Source: Maribacter orientalis | GTDB taxonomy: Bacteria > Bacteroidota > Bacteroidia > Flavobacteriales > Flavobacteriaceae | Direction: 5' to 3' | DNA: 64,000 nucleotides | NCBI RefSeq assembly: GCF_900109345.1 | Contig: NZ_FNZN01000003.1 | Span: forward strand, 62,001-126,000 | Part shown: one piece after another, positions 8,241 through 17,506 of the stretch | Layout of the letters: each line of letters starts with the position of its first letter | Position numbering within the stretch: position 1 is the stretch's first letter | Made by a program: the position numbers and the translations under genes | The notes under the pieces: model-generated | The model's database searches: none | Told to the model about the DNA's origin: nothing | What the model saw: only the letters and a program-made list of their open reading frames with translations

Positions 8241-9692
8241 ATGAATATAAAAACTACTCCACAAATGAAAAATTTAATTTTTTTATGCTTAATGGCTATT
8301 GGGTCATTTAGTTATGCACAAGTAAGTCAAACTGTGTCTGCTCCGGTTAGTGAATTAAAACTAAATGACAAAGGCGAAATTGCATGTACGATACATGCCA
8401 ACGATCAAGAAGCTAGCTTGCATCACAGTATGGGTTCATCTGAATCTGTATTAACTGCCAAATCAAAAGATAAAATTACGATCAAAAGTAAAAAGGGGCC
8501 AACTGGGGCTCAAATTTTTGTAGATTATTATAATTTTGACCCTAGTTTCTCAATGGAAGATTTTATTGTAGCGGCAACTTCTTTTCAATCGGCAATAGAT
8601 ATTTGGGCTTCGACGGTATCCTCAGATGTTCCAATCTTTGTTGCGGCAGCCTTTCAACCCTTGGATTCTGGTGTTCTTGGGTCTGCTGGGCCAACTTTTA
8701 TTTATAACAACATAGAAGGGTTAGAAACGGATACTTGGTATGGGAATGCATTGGCGGATAAACTTACTGGACAGGATTTAAGTCCTGAGGCATATGATAT
8801 TATTGCACGTTTCAGCACAGTTTTTCCTAATTGGTATTTTGGAACTGACGGTAATACTCCTGATGGGGATTATGATTTCAGAAGTGTAGTTTTACATGAA
8901 CTTGGCCATGGACTTGGATTTTTTGGTTCTATGTTCGTAGATAATGCTTCAGGTTTAGGTAGTTACGGTTTTGGATCACCCATACCTGCAATATATGATA
9001 GGCTTGCTTACTCTGCAGATGGTAAATCTATTTTAAAGGAAAATAGATATGGTAATAATTCAGCAGAATTGGGAAGTTTATTGCTTTCTGGTCCGCTTAC
9101 TTCTAAAGGCCCAAATACCAAGAAAGCAACTAGCGGAAAAGGAGCAGAGATTTTCACCATTGTTGATTCTGAAATTACTGGTCCTATTGCTGGGTTAACT
9201 GATGTTTGGTTGCCTGGATCAAGTTATTCGCATTTAGATTTTTTCACCTACGTAGGCTCTAACAATGGGCTCATGGTGCCTTTTCTTTCTAGGGGAGTTG
9301 CTTTTGAAAACCCAGGGCCTATTGTATTGGCCATGTTTGATGATATGGGTTGGAACGGTAAGGTAAACCGAGAAGTACAAGAAAATAACGGTAATAAGGG
9401 AATTGGTGACGAACCATCCGCTATTGCTTCAAAAAGTACCATGATTCTATCTCCTAATCCATTTATTAATACAGTTCAATTGGATTTAGGCACTGAAAAG
9501 CGATCTATATCAAAAGCTACGGTTTTAGATGTAAATGGAATAGGGTCAGATTTGCCTAGTTCAAGTATTCAAGGGTCTTCGAATATAACCATTGATATGA
9601 GCTCATTTAAGACTAAATCTGATTTATATTTTTTAAAGGTAACTTTCGATTCCGGTGAGACGGAAACCTTTAAATTATATAGAGGACAATAA
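8241..9692 (+). CDS. T9SS-exported zinc metalloprotease-like protein
   Basis: 483 aa; a second Met at 8265 (MKNLIFLCLMAIGS, ending FSYAQ) gives a tighter signal peptide and may be the true start. The zinc site HELGHGLGFFGSM sits near residues 219-231 (HExxHxxGF). Downstream SHLDFFTYVGSNNGLMVPF could supply the Met-turn region. The C-terminal ~80 residues (LSPNPFINTVQLDLG to FLKVTFDSGETETFKL) are a type A T9SS sorting domain, so the protein should cross the outer membrane through the type IX system. Substrate unknown. The gene stands alone, with an IS remnant upstream and a terminator downstream. Confidence 0.85.
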   Translation: MNIKTTPQMKNLIFLCLMAIGSFSYAQVSQTVSAPVSELKLNDKGEIACTIHANDQEASLHHSMGSSESVLTAKSKDKITIKSKKGPTGAQIFVDYYNFDPSFSMEDFIVAATSFQSAIDIWASTVSSDVPIFVAAAFQPLDSGVLGSAGPTFIYNNIEGLETDTWYGNALADKLTGQDLSPEAYDIIARFSTVFPNWYFGTDGNTPDGDYDFRSVVLHELGHGLGFFGSMFVDNASGLGSYGFGSPIPAIYDRLAYSADGKSILKENRYGNNSAELGSLLLSGPLTSKGPNTKKATSGKGAEIFTIVDSEITGPIAGLTDVWLPGSSYSHLDFFTYVGSNNGLMVPFLSRGVAFENPGPIVLAMFDDMGWNGKVNREVQENNGNKGIGDEPSAIASKSTMILSPNPFINTVQLDLGTEKRSISKATVLDVNGIGSDLPSSSIQGSSNITIDMSSFKTKSDLYFLKVTFDSGETETFKLYRGQ

Positions 9693-9712
9693 ATTACAGC
9701 ATTGTAGTTTAA

Positions 9713-9745
9713 AAAAAGCCATGCATTTGCTTGGCTTTTTTTTTG
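9713..9745 (+). terminator. Rho-independent terminator
   Basis: AAGCCATGC ATTT GCTTGGCTT stem-loop (one unpaired base) followed by a run of T, just after the metalloprotease gene. Confidence 0.75.
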
Positions 9746-9791
9746 TTTTAAAATCTCTATGAAGTAACTTTTCAAGCTATAAACGAAAATT

Positions 9792-10763
9792 ATGAAATAT
9801 AGAAGATTCGGGCGAACCGATTGGCAAGTAAGTGAAGTAGGATATGGTATGTGGGGCATGGCTGGTTGGACGGCCAGTGATGATGAACAATCAGCAAAAT
9901 CATTGGATTTGGCCGTTGAAAACGGGGTTAACTTTTTTGATACCGCTTGGGGTTACGGCGAAGGCCATAGTGAAGAATTATTAGGTGAGTTGGTGAAAAG
10001 ACATCCTTCAAAAAAAATCTATACCGCTAGTAAAATACCGCCTAAGAATTTTCAGTGGCCAGCGAAACCTGAATATGCTTTTGAAGATTCTTATCCGACC
10101 GCGCATATTATGGATTATACCCATAAAACCTTGAAGAATTTAGGGTTGGAACAGATAGATCTTATGCAATTTCACACATGGGATGATGTTTGGAGCGATA
10201 GAGAAGAGTGGCAACGCGCTATTGAAGATTTAAAGACATCTGGTAAGATTGTCGCAATGGGTATTAGTATGAACCGCTGGGAGCCAGAAAATGGAATTAA
10301 AGCATTAAAAACCGGACTCTTAGATGCGGTTCAGGTAATTTATAACATATTTGACCAAGCACCTGTTGATACGCTTTTTCCTTTATGCAAAGAGCTTGAT
10401 ATTGCTACTATAGCACGCGTGCCTTTTGATGAAGGTACATTGACGGGGACAATGACCAAGGAGACTACCTTTCCTGAAGGTGATTGGCGTGGCACTTATT
10501 TTGTGCCAGAAAACTTAATTTCTTCTGTAGAACATGCAGATGCACTACGCCCTTTAATACCACAAGGGATGACCATGGCTGAGATGGCACTTCGTTTTAT
10601 CTTAATGAACGATAATGTCAGCACGACAATACCTGGTATGCGAAAGCAACGTAATGTATTGGCGAATACTGCAACAAGTGATGGAAATGGTTTGTCTGCT
10701 GAATTATATGAAGAATTAAAAAAGCACAGATGGGATAGAGTACCTACCTCATGGTCTCAATAA
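9792..10763 (+). CDS. Aldo/keto reductase
   Basis: 323 aa, single (alpha/beta)8 NADPH-dependent oxidoreductase. The catalytic tetrad is visible as FDTAWGYG (Asp and Tyr near residues 50-55), IYTASK (Lys near 80) and LMQFHTWDD (His near 125). The C-terminal cofactor region has TIPGMRKQRNVLAN. It resembles the subgroup annotated as general-stress or YghZ-like reductases. The physiological carbonyl substrate cannot be read from sequence. It is monocistronic between two terminators. Confidence 0.92.
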   Translation: MKYRRFGRTDWQVSEVGYGMWGMAGWTASDDEQSAKSLDLAVENGVNFFDTAWGYGEGHSEELLGELVKRHPSKKIYTASKIPPKNFQWPAKPEYAFEDSYPTAHIMDYTHKTLKNLGLEQIDLMQFHTWDDVWSDREEWQRAIEDLKTSGKIVAMGISMNRWEPENGIKALKTGLLDAVQVIYNIFDQAPVDTLFPLCKELDIATIARVPFDEGTLTGTMTKETTFPEGDWRGTYFVPENLISSVEHADALRPLIPQGMTMAEMALRFILMNDNVSTTIPGMRKQRNVLANTATSDGNGLSAELYEELKKHRWDRVPTSWSQ

Positions 10764-10791
10764 TTTCTTTAAATAAATATTTACTTAATTT

Positions 10792-10828
10792 AAAAACCAT
10801 AAACCCTTTAGTAGGGTTGATGGTTTTT
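10792..10828. terminator. Bidirectional terminator between convergent genes
   Basis: AAAAACCAT-AAACCCT / AGGGTT-G-ATGGTTTTT forms a long stem with A and T runs on both sides. It separates the aldo/keto reductase (+) from the VOC gene (-). Confidence 0.8.
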
Positions 10829-10878
10829 GGTTATAAAGTGTCGTAAACGATATAAAAAGCAATAGAAACGTGCTTATA

Positions 10879-11304
10879 TTATTTAGCAAATAATTGACCC
10901 ATATCTTTAAATGCTTTGAATTCTAAAGCATTGCCGGCAGGGTCATAGAAGAACATAGTAGCTTGTTCGCCTACCTTTCCTTTAAAACGTACATACGGTT
11001 CAATAACGAACTTTACATTTTTCGATTTTAGCTCTTCAGAAAAGCTTTGAAATGTATCCCAAGGTAATACCACGCCGTAATGAGGTACAGGAACATCATG
11101 CCCATCAACAGGGTTATGGTGTATGGTTTCTGATTCTGACTTAGGTTTGTAATGAATTACCAATTGATGCCCGAAGAGATTAAAATCGACCCAATGGTCG
11201 CTACTACGACCTTCTTCGCAGTTTAGAATCTCACGATAAAATGTTCTGCATTCTGCCAAATTATGAACCGGTATGGCAATGTGAAATGGAGTTATGTTTT
11301 GCAT
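10879..11304 (-). CDS. VOC / glyoxalase-fold dioxygenase-like protein
   Basis: 141 aa. Two beta-alpha-beta-beta-beta halves of the vicinal oxygen chelate fold: [21 protein letters not shown] at the start (His metal-ligand candidate near residue 8) and HYGVVLPWD in the middle, with [11 protein letters not shown] near the end supplying the usual Glu ligand. The enzyme class cannot be fixed (dioxygenase, isomerase or resistance protein). It starts 6 bp after the stop of the alpha/beta hydrolase gene on the same strand, so the two form an operon with the hydrolase first. Confidence 0.85.
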   Translation of the reverse strand: MQNITPFHIAIPVHNLAECRTFYREILNCEEGRSSDHWVDFNLFGHQLVIHYKPKSESETIHHNPVDGHDVPVPHYGVVLPWDTFQSFSEELKSKNVKFVIEPYVRFKGKVGEQATMFFYDPAGNALEFKAFKDMGQLFAK

Positions 11305-11310
11305 AGTTAC

Positions 11311-12162
11311 TTATTTATAGTATTGCTCATCTAAGAAAGCAATTATTTTATCATTTACTTCATTTTGGTGCATAGAATGCCCAAAACCCTCGGTACTTAC
11401 CAATTCACTTCCTTTCCAATGTTTATGAACGTCTACAGAAGCATGATAAGGAGTTATCTTGTCTAGTCTGTCATGAAAAAGCAAACCTTTTTTAGAATTG
11501 GTCAAAACAAATTTTGAACTCGAAAATTCTTTTGGGGTAAATCCAAATTTAGCATAAAAGTATTCTTCAAGTCCTGTCATTACCTTATTGCTGAAACCTA
11601 AAAGATTTTGGTAATGAGTGAAAATTTCATAATATTCTGATGGCGAGCCAACCGTTACAATTTTTTCTATGGATGCATTCGGGTTTTTATACTCGTTATA
11701 TAGAACGGTCATGCCTCCAACTGAATGGCCAATGACTGCTTTAGGCTGGTATTTTAGTATGATTGCTTGCAAAGCTTCTGCATATAAAGGAACATATAGA
11801 AATTTCCCTGTTGAGTATCCATGAGCAGGAGCGTCAAAAGCTATAATGTTATAATTAGCTCTTTGCAATTTTTCAATTAGCTTATGCCATCGCCAAGTAT
11901 TGCTTTCCCAACCATGCACGAGAAGTACGGTTTCTTTATTTCCTGGCCAGTTGTATAGCTGAATTGAATGCCCCGCCACGTTAATGACTTCAAATTTAGC
12001 ATCGTCTAAATACTTTTTTTGGTTGGGTAAAACTTTTCCTTTTCGAACGGTACAAAATACTTCGAATGCTTGGCGAGCTATTTTGTTTGGTAGAAACCAA
12101 ACAAAAATAGTGAAATATAAACCGTAAAGTTTTGGTATGATTTTTTGAAGTAAAACTGGCAC
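11311..12162 (-). CDS. Alpha/beta hydrolase
   Basis: 283 aa. An N-terminal hydrophobic segment (LYGLYFTIFVWFLP, residues ~11-24) may anchor it in the inner membrane. VLLVHGWESNTWRW is the oxyanion strand (~80-93), GHSVGG is the nucleophile elbow (Ser ~146), and DRLDKITPY and FGHSMH near the C-terminus are the likely Asp and His regions. Substrate unknown. It lies directly upstream of the VOC gene in one transcript. The pairing suggests processing of a small organic ester or ring-cleavage product, but that is inference. Confidence 0.85.
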   Translation of the reverse strand: MPVLLQKIIPKLYGLYFTIFVWFLPNKIARQAFEVFCTVRKGKVLPNQKKYLDDAKFEVINVAGHSIQLYNWPGNKETVLLVHGWESNTWRWHKLIEKLQRANYNIIAFDAPAHGYSTGKFLYVPLYAEALQAIILKYQPKAVIGHSVGGMTVLYNEYKNPNASIEKIVTVGSPSEYYEIFTHYQNLLGFSNKVMTGLEEYFYAKFGFTPKEFSSSKFVLTNSKKGLLFHDRLDKITPYHASVDVHKHWKGSELVSTEGFGHSMHQNEVNDKIIAFLDEQYYK

Positions 12163-12230
12163 TATTTTAACTTTTATAATATGAATGTAAAACTAGTTTT
12201 TTTTGGATGATATGATGTAAAAACCAAAAA

Positions 12231-12785
12231 TCAATCCCAACCGATCATCATATATTTCACCTTTGCCTTATCTGGTATTTGTACCTCTTCAATTTTGCTG
12301 TTCGCGTTATAACGTAGACTTTCTGGAAGTTCTTTTTTGTCTATTGTAAAATACAGGTCACTATCCTTCAGTAAGACCACCACATTATTCAAAGAGGTTA
12401 TGATTTTTTTAATGGGGTACTTGTCTTTTATTTCTTTAAAGGTACTCTCTTTAGAGATTCCTTTTTCAGTAACAAATCGGCTGTCATTAATTTGAATATT
12501 CTGTATGGTTGCAATACTATCTCTATTTGGTGTAAGGGTAAGTAATAATTGCCCACCTCTTTCGTATATTTTTATTTTACTAGCACCACTGCCAAAATTC
12601 AATTTCACGGTATCTTGTACCACAGAGTCTTTTTCAAAAATCAGGTCAATATCCCTAGCCAAGCTTTGTTTGGTTAATTTACCAACTCGATCTCCAGAAA
12701 TTTGAAAATCATTTTTTTGTTCTCCTGCGCAATTCATAAGTATGCAACAGCTCAACATCAATAAAAATATATAGCTAAACTTCAT
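12231..12785 (-). CDS. Hypothetical lipoprotein
   Basis: 184 aa. Type II signal peptide MKFSYIFLLMLSCCIL with lipobox MNCA (Cys near residue 19). The mature part is rich in beta propensity and Lys/Asp and contains TEKGISKESTFKEIKDKYPI, a segment often seen in short Bacteroidota lipoproteins of unknown role. It starts 3 bp after the stop of the HerA-like ATPase gene on the same strand, so they are likely co-transcribed. No family I can name. Confidence 0.75.
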   Translation of the reverse strand: MKFSYIFLLMLSCCILMNCAGEQKNDFQISGDRVGKLTKQSLARDIDLIFEKDSVVQDTVKLNFGSGASKIKIYERGGQLLLTLTPNRDSIATIQNIQINDSRFVTEKGISKESTFKEIKDKYPIKKIITSLNNVVVLLKDSDLYFTIDKKELPESLRYNANSKIEEVQIPDKAKVKYMMIGWD

Positions 12786-12788
12786 AAT

Positions 12789-14294
12789 CTATCTCATCAC
12801 TTTTTTTAATACACCAAGTACACCTCTTATAAATGTAGCACTTGTTAAAACTTTAATTATTGGGTTTTGTCTTGTACTTGCTCTGCTTGACGTTCTTCTG
12901 GCGGCTGGTTCGTTTTTTTCTTTTTCCGCTAGCTTCTCTGCATCCTCTATTTTTTCATTAAGAATTTCATATGCACTTTCTCTATCTATAATTTCATTGT
13001 ACTTCTTAACCAAAGAAGACTTATCGATAACTTCTGCTAATTCTTTATCTGTTAAAACATCCATTCGGCTCATAGGAGCTCTTAATAAAGTAGCTGCAAG
13101 TGGTGTAGGTCTACCTTTTTCATCCAATGCCGAAATTAAGGCTTCGCCAATACCTAAAGAGGTCAGTACTTCTTTAGTATCGTAATATTCAGATTCTGGG
13201 TAGTTTTCTGCCGTTAATTTTATTGCCTTTCGGTCCCTAGCGGTAAATGCTCTTAATGCATGCTGCACCTTCAAACCTAATTGGGCCAATACATCGTTGG
13301 GTACGTCTGTTGGGTTCTGAGTCACGAAATAAAGACCGATACCCTTTGACCGTATCAATTTAACAATACTTTCAATTTGGTCTAACAATGCATTCGAAGC
13401 TTCCTTGAAAATAAGATGCGCTTCATCAATAAATAATATCAATTCTGGTTGGTCGCTATCACCTTGCTCTGGGAAAGTGGCATAAATCTCAGCCAATAAA
13501 CTAAGCATGAAAGTGGAAAACAATTTAGGTCTATCTTGTAAGTCGGTCAACCTTAAGATATTGATATAACCCCTTCCTTTTTCGTCAATTCGAGTTAGGT
13601 CGTTGACATCAAAAGATTTTTCCCCGAAGAACAATTCGGCACCTTGCTGTTCAAGTTCTATGATTTTTCTTAGTATGGTGCCTGTTGAACTGGTAGATAT
13701 TCTACCGTACTCTTTGGTAAATTCTGCTTTACCAGCACCTGTAGCGTATTGTAGAACTTTTTTAAAATCCTTTAAATCTAATAAGGGCATTTTTTGGTCA
13801 TCGCAGTATTTGAAAACTACGGCAACAATACCTTCTTGAGTTTCTGATAGGTCTAGGATACGGGATAAAAGAATTGGTCCGAACTCAGAGACTGTGGCTC
13901 TAAGTTTAACACCATCCTGTTCTGATAAAGAAAGTATTTCAACAGGGAAACTGCTTGCTTCAAAAGGGATGCCGATTTTTGCATGACGCTCGTCTATTTT
14001 AGCATGGCCCGCACTCGGTTGTGCTAATCCACTTAAATCTCCTTTCAAATCCATTAAAAGTACAGGGATTCCTTTTTGTGATAAATTTTCGGCCAAAACC
14101 TGTAATGTTTTGGTTTTACCCGTACCTGTAGCCCCAGCAATTAGACCATGCCGGTTCAGCGTTTTTAATGGAATTTTTACTAAAGCATCTTTTACAGCTT
14201 CGCCATTTAGCATGGCTGCACCCATAATTATATAATCACCTTTCGTAGCATATCCCTCTTCAATATGCTTAAAAAAATCTTCGGTACCGGCCAT
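12789..14294 (-). CDS. HerA-like DNA-translocase ATPase (DUF853 family)
   Basis: 501 aa from the ATG at 14294 (MAGTEDFFKHIEEGY); the longer frame to 14345 adds 17 residues that do not look like the family N-terminus. An RecA/FtsK-type P-loop, GLIAGATGTGKTKT, lies near residues 50-63, a Walker B LILFIDEAHLIF near 285-296, and a sensor-like VTQNPTDVPNDVL near 325. A Lys/Glu/Ala-rich region and RRTSSRASTR lie close to the C-terminus. Members are cytosolic hexameric ATPases related to HerA/VirB4, with an unsettled biological role. It is divergent from queE and first in a two-gene unit with a lipoprotein gene. Confidence 0.88.
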   Translation of the reverse strand: MAGTEDFFKHIEEGYATKGDYIIMGAAMLNGEAVKDALVKIPLKTLNRHGLIAGATGTGKTKTLQVLAENLSQKGIPVLLMDLKGDLSGLAQPSAGHAKIDERHAKIGIPFEASSFPVEILSLSEQDGVKLRATVSEFGPILLSRILDLSETQEGIVAVVFKYCDDQKMPLLDLKDFKKVLQYATGAGKAEFTKEYGRISTSSTGTILRKIIELEQQGAELFFGEKSFDVNDLTRIDEKGRGYINILRLTDLQDRPKLFSTFMLSLLAEIYATFPEQGDSDQPELILFIDEAHLIFKEASNALLDQIESIVKLIRSKGIGLYFVTQNPTDVPNDVLAQLGLKVQHALRAFTARDRKAIKLTAENYPESEYYDTKEVLTSLGIGEALISALDEKGRPTPLAATLLRAPMSRMDVLTDKELAEVIDKSSLVKKYNEIIDRESAYEILNEKIEDAEKLAEKEKNEPAARRTSSRASTRQNPIIKVLTSATFIRGVLGVLKKVMR

Positions 14295-14454
14295 TTTATA
14301 AATTTTGCATAAAAATAGGGGATTTTTAAACAAACGAAAAGTCAAGGACGGCCTTAAATACTAGTTAGTTTTCAACAGTTGAAGAGCAATGAAGAATAGG
14401 TTATGCCGTGTTCATTCTGAGGTCTACACACCAAGAAAATTAGGAAGTAAAACG

Positions 14455-14462
14455 TATCTTTG
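14455..14462 (+). promoter_or_regulatory. Candidate -7 box that decides the queE start
   Basis: TATCTTTG matches TAnnTTTG and lies 4 bp before the ATG at 14467. Transcription starting just after it would place the mRNA 5' end at or very near that ATG, giving an almost leaderless message and excluding the upstream ATG at 14389. No clear -33 TTG is seen. Confidence 0.4.
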
Positions 14463-14466
14463 CCAG

Positions 14467-15099
14467 ATGAAAAATGTGGAGGTACTTGAGAAAGTGAATC
14501 AAGGAGTGTTTTTACCCTTAATGGAAGAATTCTACACCATACAGGGCGAGGGTTTTCATAAGGGAACTGCAGCTTACTTTATTAGAGTTGGCGGCTGTGA
14601 TGTAGGTTGTCATTGGTGCGATGTAAAGGAGAGTTGGAATGCTGAAACGCACCCACCTACCGATATTGAGAATATTGTTGCCAATGCGGCTAAATATTCA
14701 GATACTATCGTAGTAACTGGTGGTGAGCCATTAATGTGGAATATGAACCCATTAACGAGTGCATTAAAAGAAAAGGGATTAAAAACACATATTGAAACTT
14801 CGGGGGCTTATGCCTTAACGGGAGAATGGGATTGGATCTGTCTTTCTCCTAAGAAAAATAAATTACCTGAAGGCCGAATTTACGATGAAGCTCATGAGCT
14901 GAAAGTGATTGTGTTCAATAAACATGATTTAATTTTTGCAGAAGAACAAGCTGCAAAAACAAACACTAACTGCATATTATATTTACAGCCAGAATGGAGT
15001 GTACGAGATAAGGTTGTTCCTATGATTGTAGATTACGTGATGAAAAATCCGAAATGGAAAGTATCATTACAAACCCATAAGTATTTAAATATCCCTTAA
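14467..15099 (+). CDS. queE: 7-carboxy-7-deazaguanine synthase QueE
   Basis: 210 aa from the ATG at 14467; the frame extends 26 codons further upstream, but family members begin about here. This radical SAM enzyme turns 6-carboxytetrahydropterin into CDG in queuosine biosynthesis. FYTIQGEGFHKG is the family N-terminal signature, and the cluster motif GGCDVGCHWCD gives CxxxCxxC. VVTGGEP and the LSPKKN segment contact SAM and substrate. No other queuosine gene is adjacent. A perfect-stem terminator follows. Confidence 0.93.
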   Translation: MKNVEVLEKVNQGVFLPLMEEFYTIQGEGFHKGTAAYFIRVGGCDVGCHWCDVKESWNAETHPPTDIENIVANAAKYSDTIVVTGGEPLMWNMNPLTSALKEKGLKTHIETSGAYALTGEWDWICLSPKKNKLPEGRIYDEAHELKVIVFNKHDLIFAEEQAAKTNTNCILYLQPEWSVRDKVVPMIVDYVMKNPKWKVSLQTHKYLNIP

Positions 15100-15100
15100 A

Positions 15101-15134
15101 TCAAAAAAACCATGCAATTGCATGGTTTTTTTGA
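15101..15134. terminator. Bidirectional terminator, near-perfect palindrome
   Basis: TCAAAAAAACCATGCA-ATTG-CATGGTTTTTTTGA: A and T runs flank a GC-containing stem on both sides. It serves both queE (+) and the metzincin lipoprotein gene (-). Confidence 0.85.
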
Positions 15135-15151
15135 TTTACATGAATTCGTTA

Positions 15152-16063
15152 TTAACGACCGCCATTGGCCCGAATATCTAAAATACATTCTGGGTCAAGA
15201 CTTACTACGGCAGCATTTGATTTTGCAGTCGTATGTTGTAAAAGTTTCAAAACACTATTTCCAGATAGGGCACAACCTGCTTTCATGCCAGCTTCATATT
15301 GTGCAATTGAATTTGCTCGAATAGATTTTCCCGATGAACCGCCAAATAGTAATTCTGCACGCATAAGGCATCCGATTTGATTGCAATGATTGTCCCCAAC
15401 TAATGCTCCATCACTATCTTCAGATTGAGATTCATGGTCGTTTACCATATCAGTACCTAAATCTACCAAGCCAAAAAGGTGGCCGAACTCATGGTTCAAC
15501 GTAGTCGTTTCTACATCTGCAACACTAATTGAATTGCTTCTAGCTGCTAACTGCTTTACGGTAACTTCATGAATAATCATAGATGTATTACGATAAACGG
15601 CCCCTAATGTTACTAGACCACCTTCTAGGTCGTCGCCTTCTGCAGGGGCGTCTGCAAAATAAATATAGATAGCTAACGTGCTGCCAGAGTTATAGGCAGT
15701 TCTGTTTTTGGTTTCTAAATCTGCAATTTCTTGAAGGGTAAGTTCATCTTCAACAGGGCTAGAAAGTTCTTTGTATACAAGTTTTATATCTGTCTTAAAA
15801 GTATGTTCTTTAAGATAATCCATAAATTGGGTCATTGCTGACTCTGTGGGTTTGAACCCGGTTACATAGGCAATCTCGATTACTATTTTATCAAAATTTT
15901 CGTTCGATAGAATATCGTTCGCAGAATCTCCTGTAGCCAATAAGTTCGCTTTTTTGTCGATTTCTGAAATTGTAGTATCCTCTTCAGAATCAGATGAACT
16001 TTTCGAACAGGAAACGAAGCAAACAATTAGCACTATGAGTAATAAGCTTTTTAATATATTCAT
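15152..16063 (-). CDS. Lipoprotein metzincin-like zinc protease
   Basis: 303 aa. Signal peptide II MNILKSLLLIVLIVCF with lipobox VSC; the mature N-terminus SKSSSDSEEDT is acidic, suggesting surface display. The zinc motif NHEFGHLFGLVDLG (near residues 186-199) fits HExxHxxGxxD, in which Asp replaces the usual third His, as in snapalysin-type peptidases. A later NQIGCLMRAELL could contain the Met-turn. The protein is annotated in relatives only as a membrane metalloprotease. Substrate unknown. It is monocistronic; the methyltransferase gene lies 44 bp upstream on the same strand. Confidence 0.82.
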   Translation of the reverse strand: MNILKSLLLIVLIVCFVSCSKSSSDSEEDTTISEIDKKANLLATGDSANDILSNENFDKIVIEIAYVTGFKPTESAMTQFMDYLKEHTFKTDIKLVYKELSSPVEDELTLQEIADLETKNRTAYNSGSTLAIYIYFADAPAEGDDLEGGLVTLGAVYRNTSMIIHEVTVKQLAARSNSISVADVETTTLNHEFGHLFGLVDLGTDMVNDHESQSEDSDGALVGDNHCNQIGCLMRAELLFGGSSGKSIRANSIAQYEAGMKAGCALSGNSVLKLLQHTTAKSNAAVVSLDPECILDIRANGGR

Positions 16064-16107
16064 ATTCTTGGTTTGTCTGATAGGATAACGAAAAAATAGA
16101 TCAGCTA

Positions 16108-16821
16108 TTATTTAGCGTGGGTCAATCTTGCTAAATAGTCGTAATGTTCGCCTTCCATTACAAGTTCGCAGGTTAAATTACTATAATTTGCCGCTCGCTG
16201 TAATGTGTTGTAATCTACATATAGCCAAGGGAATGTTTCGCTTTTTTTATTTTTGTACTCCATGCTGAAACTCACCTCACCATAATAGTTTACATCTTCA
16301 GGAATCCAATAGCCACCATCTTCATCATTTTCGAACATATAAATAATATCGCTAGAGTCTAAGAGAATTTGCCCATCCGTTTTAAGTAATGATTTCAATT
16401 TTTCGAAGAATTTTTCTAAGCAATGTAGTGTGCCGGCTAAGCCAACCCCGTTCATTAAAATTAAGATAGTATCGAATGTTTTTCCTTCAAAGTTTAAAAA
16501 ATTCTCATTGATAGTGTTTTTAAGACCTCTTTGTTTACTTACTTCTATTGCGCCTGGTGAAGAGTCTAAACTGGTGACCGAAAGACCTTTATTTTGCAAA
16601 TACAGACTATGGCTACCCGCACCACAACCAACATCTAAGATTTCTCCTTGGCAAATTTTTAAAGCTTTTTGTTCCAATTTGGGCATGTCTTTGAACGACC
16701 TGAACATATAGGGTAGGGGTATTTGGTCTTCCTCATCTAATGAAGAATAGGTAATGATATCTTCACTGTAATTACCTTGCTGATAGTCTAAAAGTGCGGT
16801 TCCTAATATATCTTCTTTCAA
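16108..16821 (-). CDS. Class I SAM-dependent methyltransferase
   Basis: 237 aa. The SAM-binding motif I, ILDVGCGAGSHSLYL, lies near residues 60-74, followed by the acidic end of beta-2 (VTSLDSSPGAI) and motif ILILMNGVGLAG near 113-124. The C-terminal region has Tyr/Trp-rich strands and the sequence YDYLARLTH. The acceptor substrate is not predictable; small molecules are more likely than RNA by general look. It may share a transcript with the downstream lipoprotein protease. Confidence 0.87.
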   Translation of the reverse strand: MKEDILGTALLDYQQGNYSEDIITYSSLDEEDQIPLPYMFRSFKDMPKLEQKALKICQGEILDVGCGAGSHSLYLQNKGLSVTSLDSSPGAIEVSKQRGLKNTINENFLNFEGKTFDTILILMNGVGLAGTLHCLEKFFEKLKSLLKTDGQILLDSSDIIYMFENDEDGGYWIPEDVNYYGEVSFSMEYKNKKSETFPWLYVDYNTLQRAANYSNLTCELVMEGEHYDYLARLTHAK

Positions 16822-16871
16822 ATTCGTATTATTTCTATATGCAAAAATCTTTCTTTTTGGAACTACTTTCC

Positions 16872-16879
16872 TAGTTTTG
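16872..16879 (+). promoter_or_regulatory. Candidate -7 box for the YkgJ-type gene
   Basis: TAGTTTTG fits TAnnTTTG, 17 bp upstream of the ATG at 16897. The TTTTTGG at 16854-16860 is too close to be a standard -33 element. Confidence 0.3.
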
Positions 16880-16896
16880 GGTCATAAATTTAGATT

Positions 16897-17388
16897 ATGG
16901 ATGAGGTTTTGCGTCAATTACCCAAGAAAGCTAAGGAAAAACATAGCGAAAACAAGAAGTTCTTCGCAAAACTGAAAAAGAAAACTCCAAAGAACTTAGA
17001 TTATATAATGCAAGAGTTGCATGAGGCAGAATTTAAACGAACGGACTGTCTTACCTGTGCCAATTGCTGTAAAACCACGGGGCCTCTTTTTACAAATGCC
17101 GATGTTGAGCGAATCTCCAAGTCGTTTCGAATGAAGCCTCAAAAGTTTATTGATACGTATTTACGGATTGATGAAGAAAATGATTTTGTACTGCAACAAG
17201 TACCTTGCACGTTTTTAGGTGCCGATAATTACTGCTCTATTTATGATGTTCGCCCTAAGGCTTGTCGAGAATTTCCGCATACCGACCGGAAAAAATTTCA
17301 GCAAATAAGTAATCTTACCTTGAAAAATGTTGAGATATGTCCTGCGGCTTATACTATAGTAGAGGAGATGAAAAAGTTGATGAAGTAA
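16897..17388 (+). CDS. YkgJ-type cysteine-cluster protein
   Basis: 163 aa. CLTCANCCKTTGP near residues 50-62 and later CTFLGADNYCSIYDVRPKAC form the CxxCxxCC and CxxxxxxxC...C pattern of the UPF0153/YkgJ family, thought to hold zinc or an iron-sulfur cluster. The N-terminus is Lys-rich. Cytosolic; function unproven in the family. Its last ~35 codons and the following ~100 bp recur in diverged form about 1 kb downstream, on the far side of the DTW gene. Confidence 0.88.
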   Translation: MDEVLRQLPKKAKEKHSENKKFFAKLKKKTPKNLDYIMQELHEAEFKRTDCLTCANCCKTTGPLFTNADVERISKSFRMKPQKFIDTYLRIDEENDFVLQQVPCTFLGADNYCSIYDVRPKACREFPHTDRKKFQQISNLTLKNVEICPAAYTIVEEMKKLMK

Positions 17389-17490
17389 CTTGTTGATGGG
17401 TGTAAGATTGAATTAAAAGAGTAAAGATTTGGATGTATAAAGATGATATCATCAATGACGCTATTTAAATGTTGTAAGTAATTAGAAAAA
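17281..17490 (+). repeat. Left copy of a diverged ~200-bp direct repeat (YkgJ 3' end plus downstream)
   Basis: Shares long blocks with 18300-18500, for example GCGGCTTATACTATAGT and GAGGAGATGAAAAAGTT, then GGAT.(C/G).ATAAA..ATATCAT.AATGA in the non-coding part. The copies differ at roughly one base in five, so the duplication is old. Confidence 0.75.
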
Positions 17491-17506
17491 TGAAAGGAAA
17501 TACACA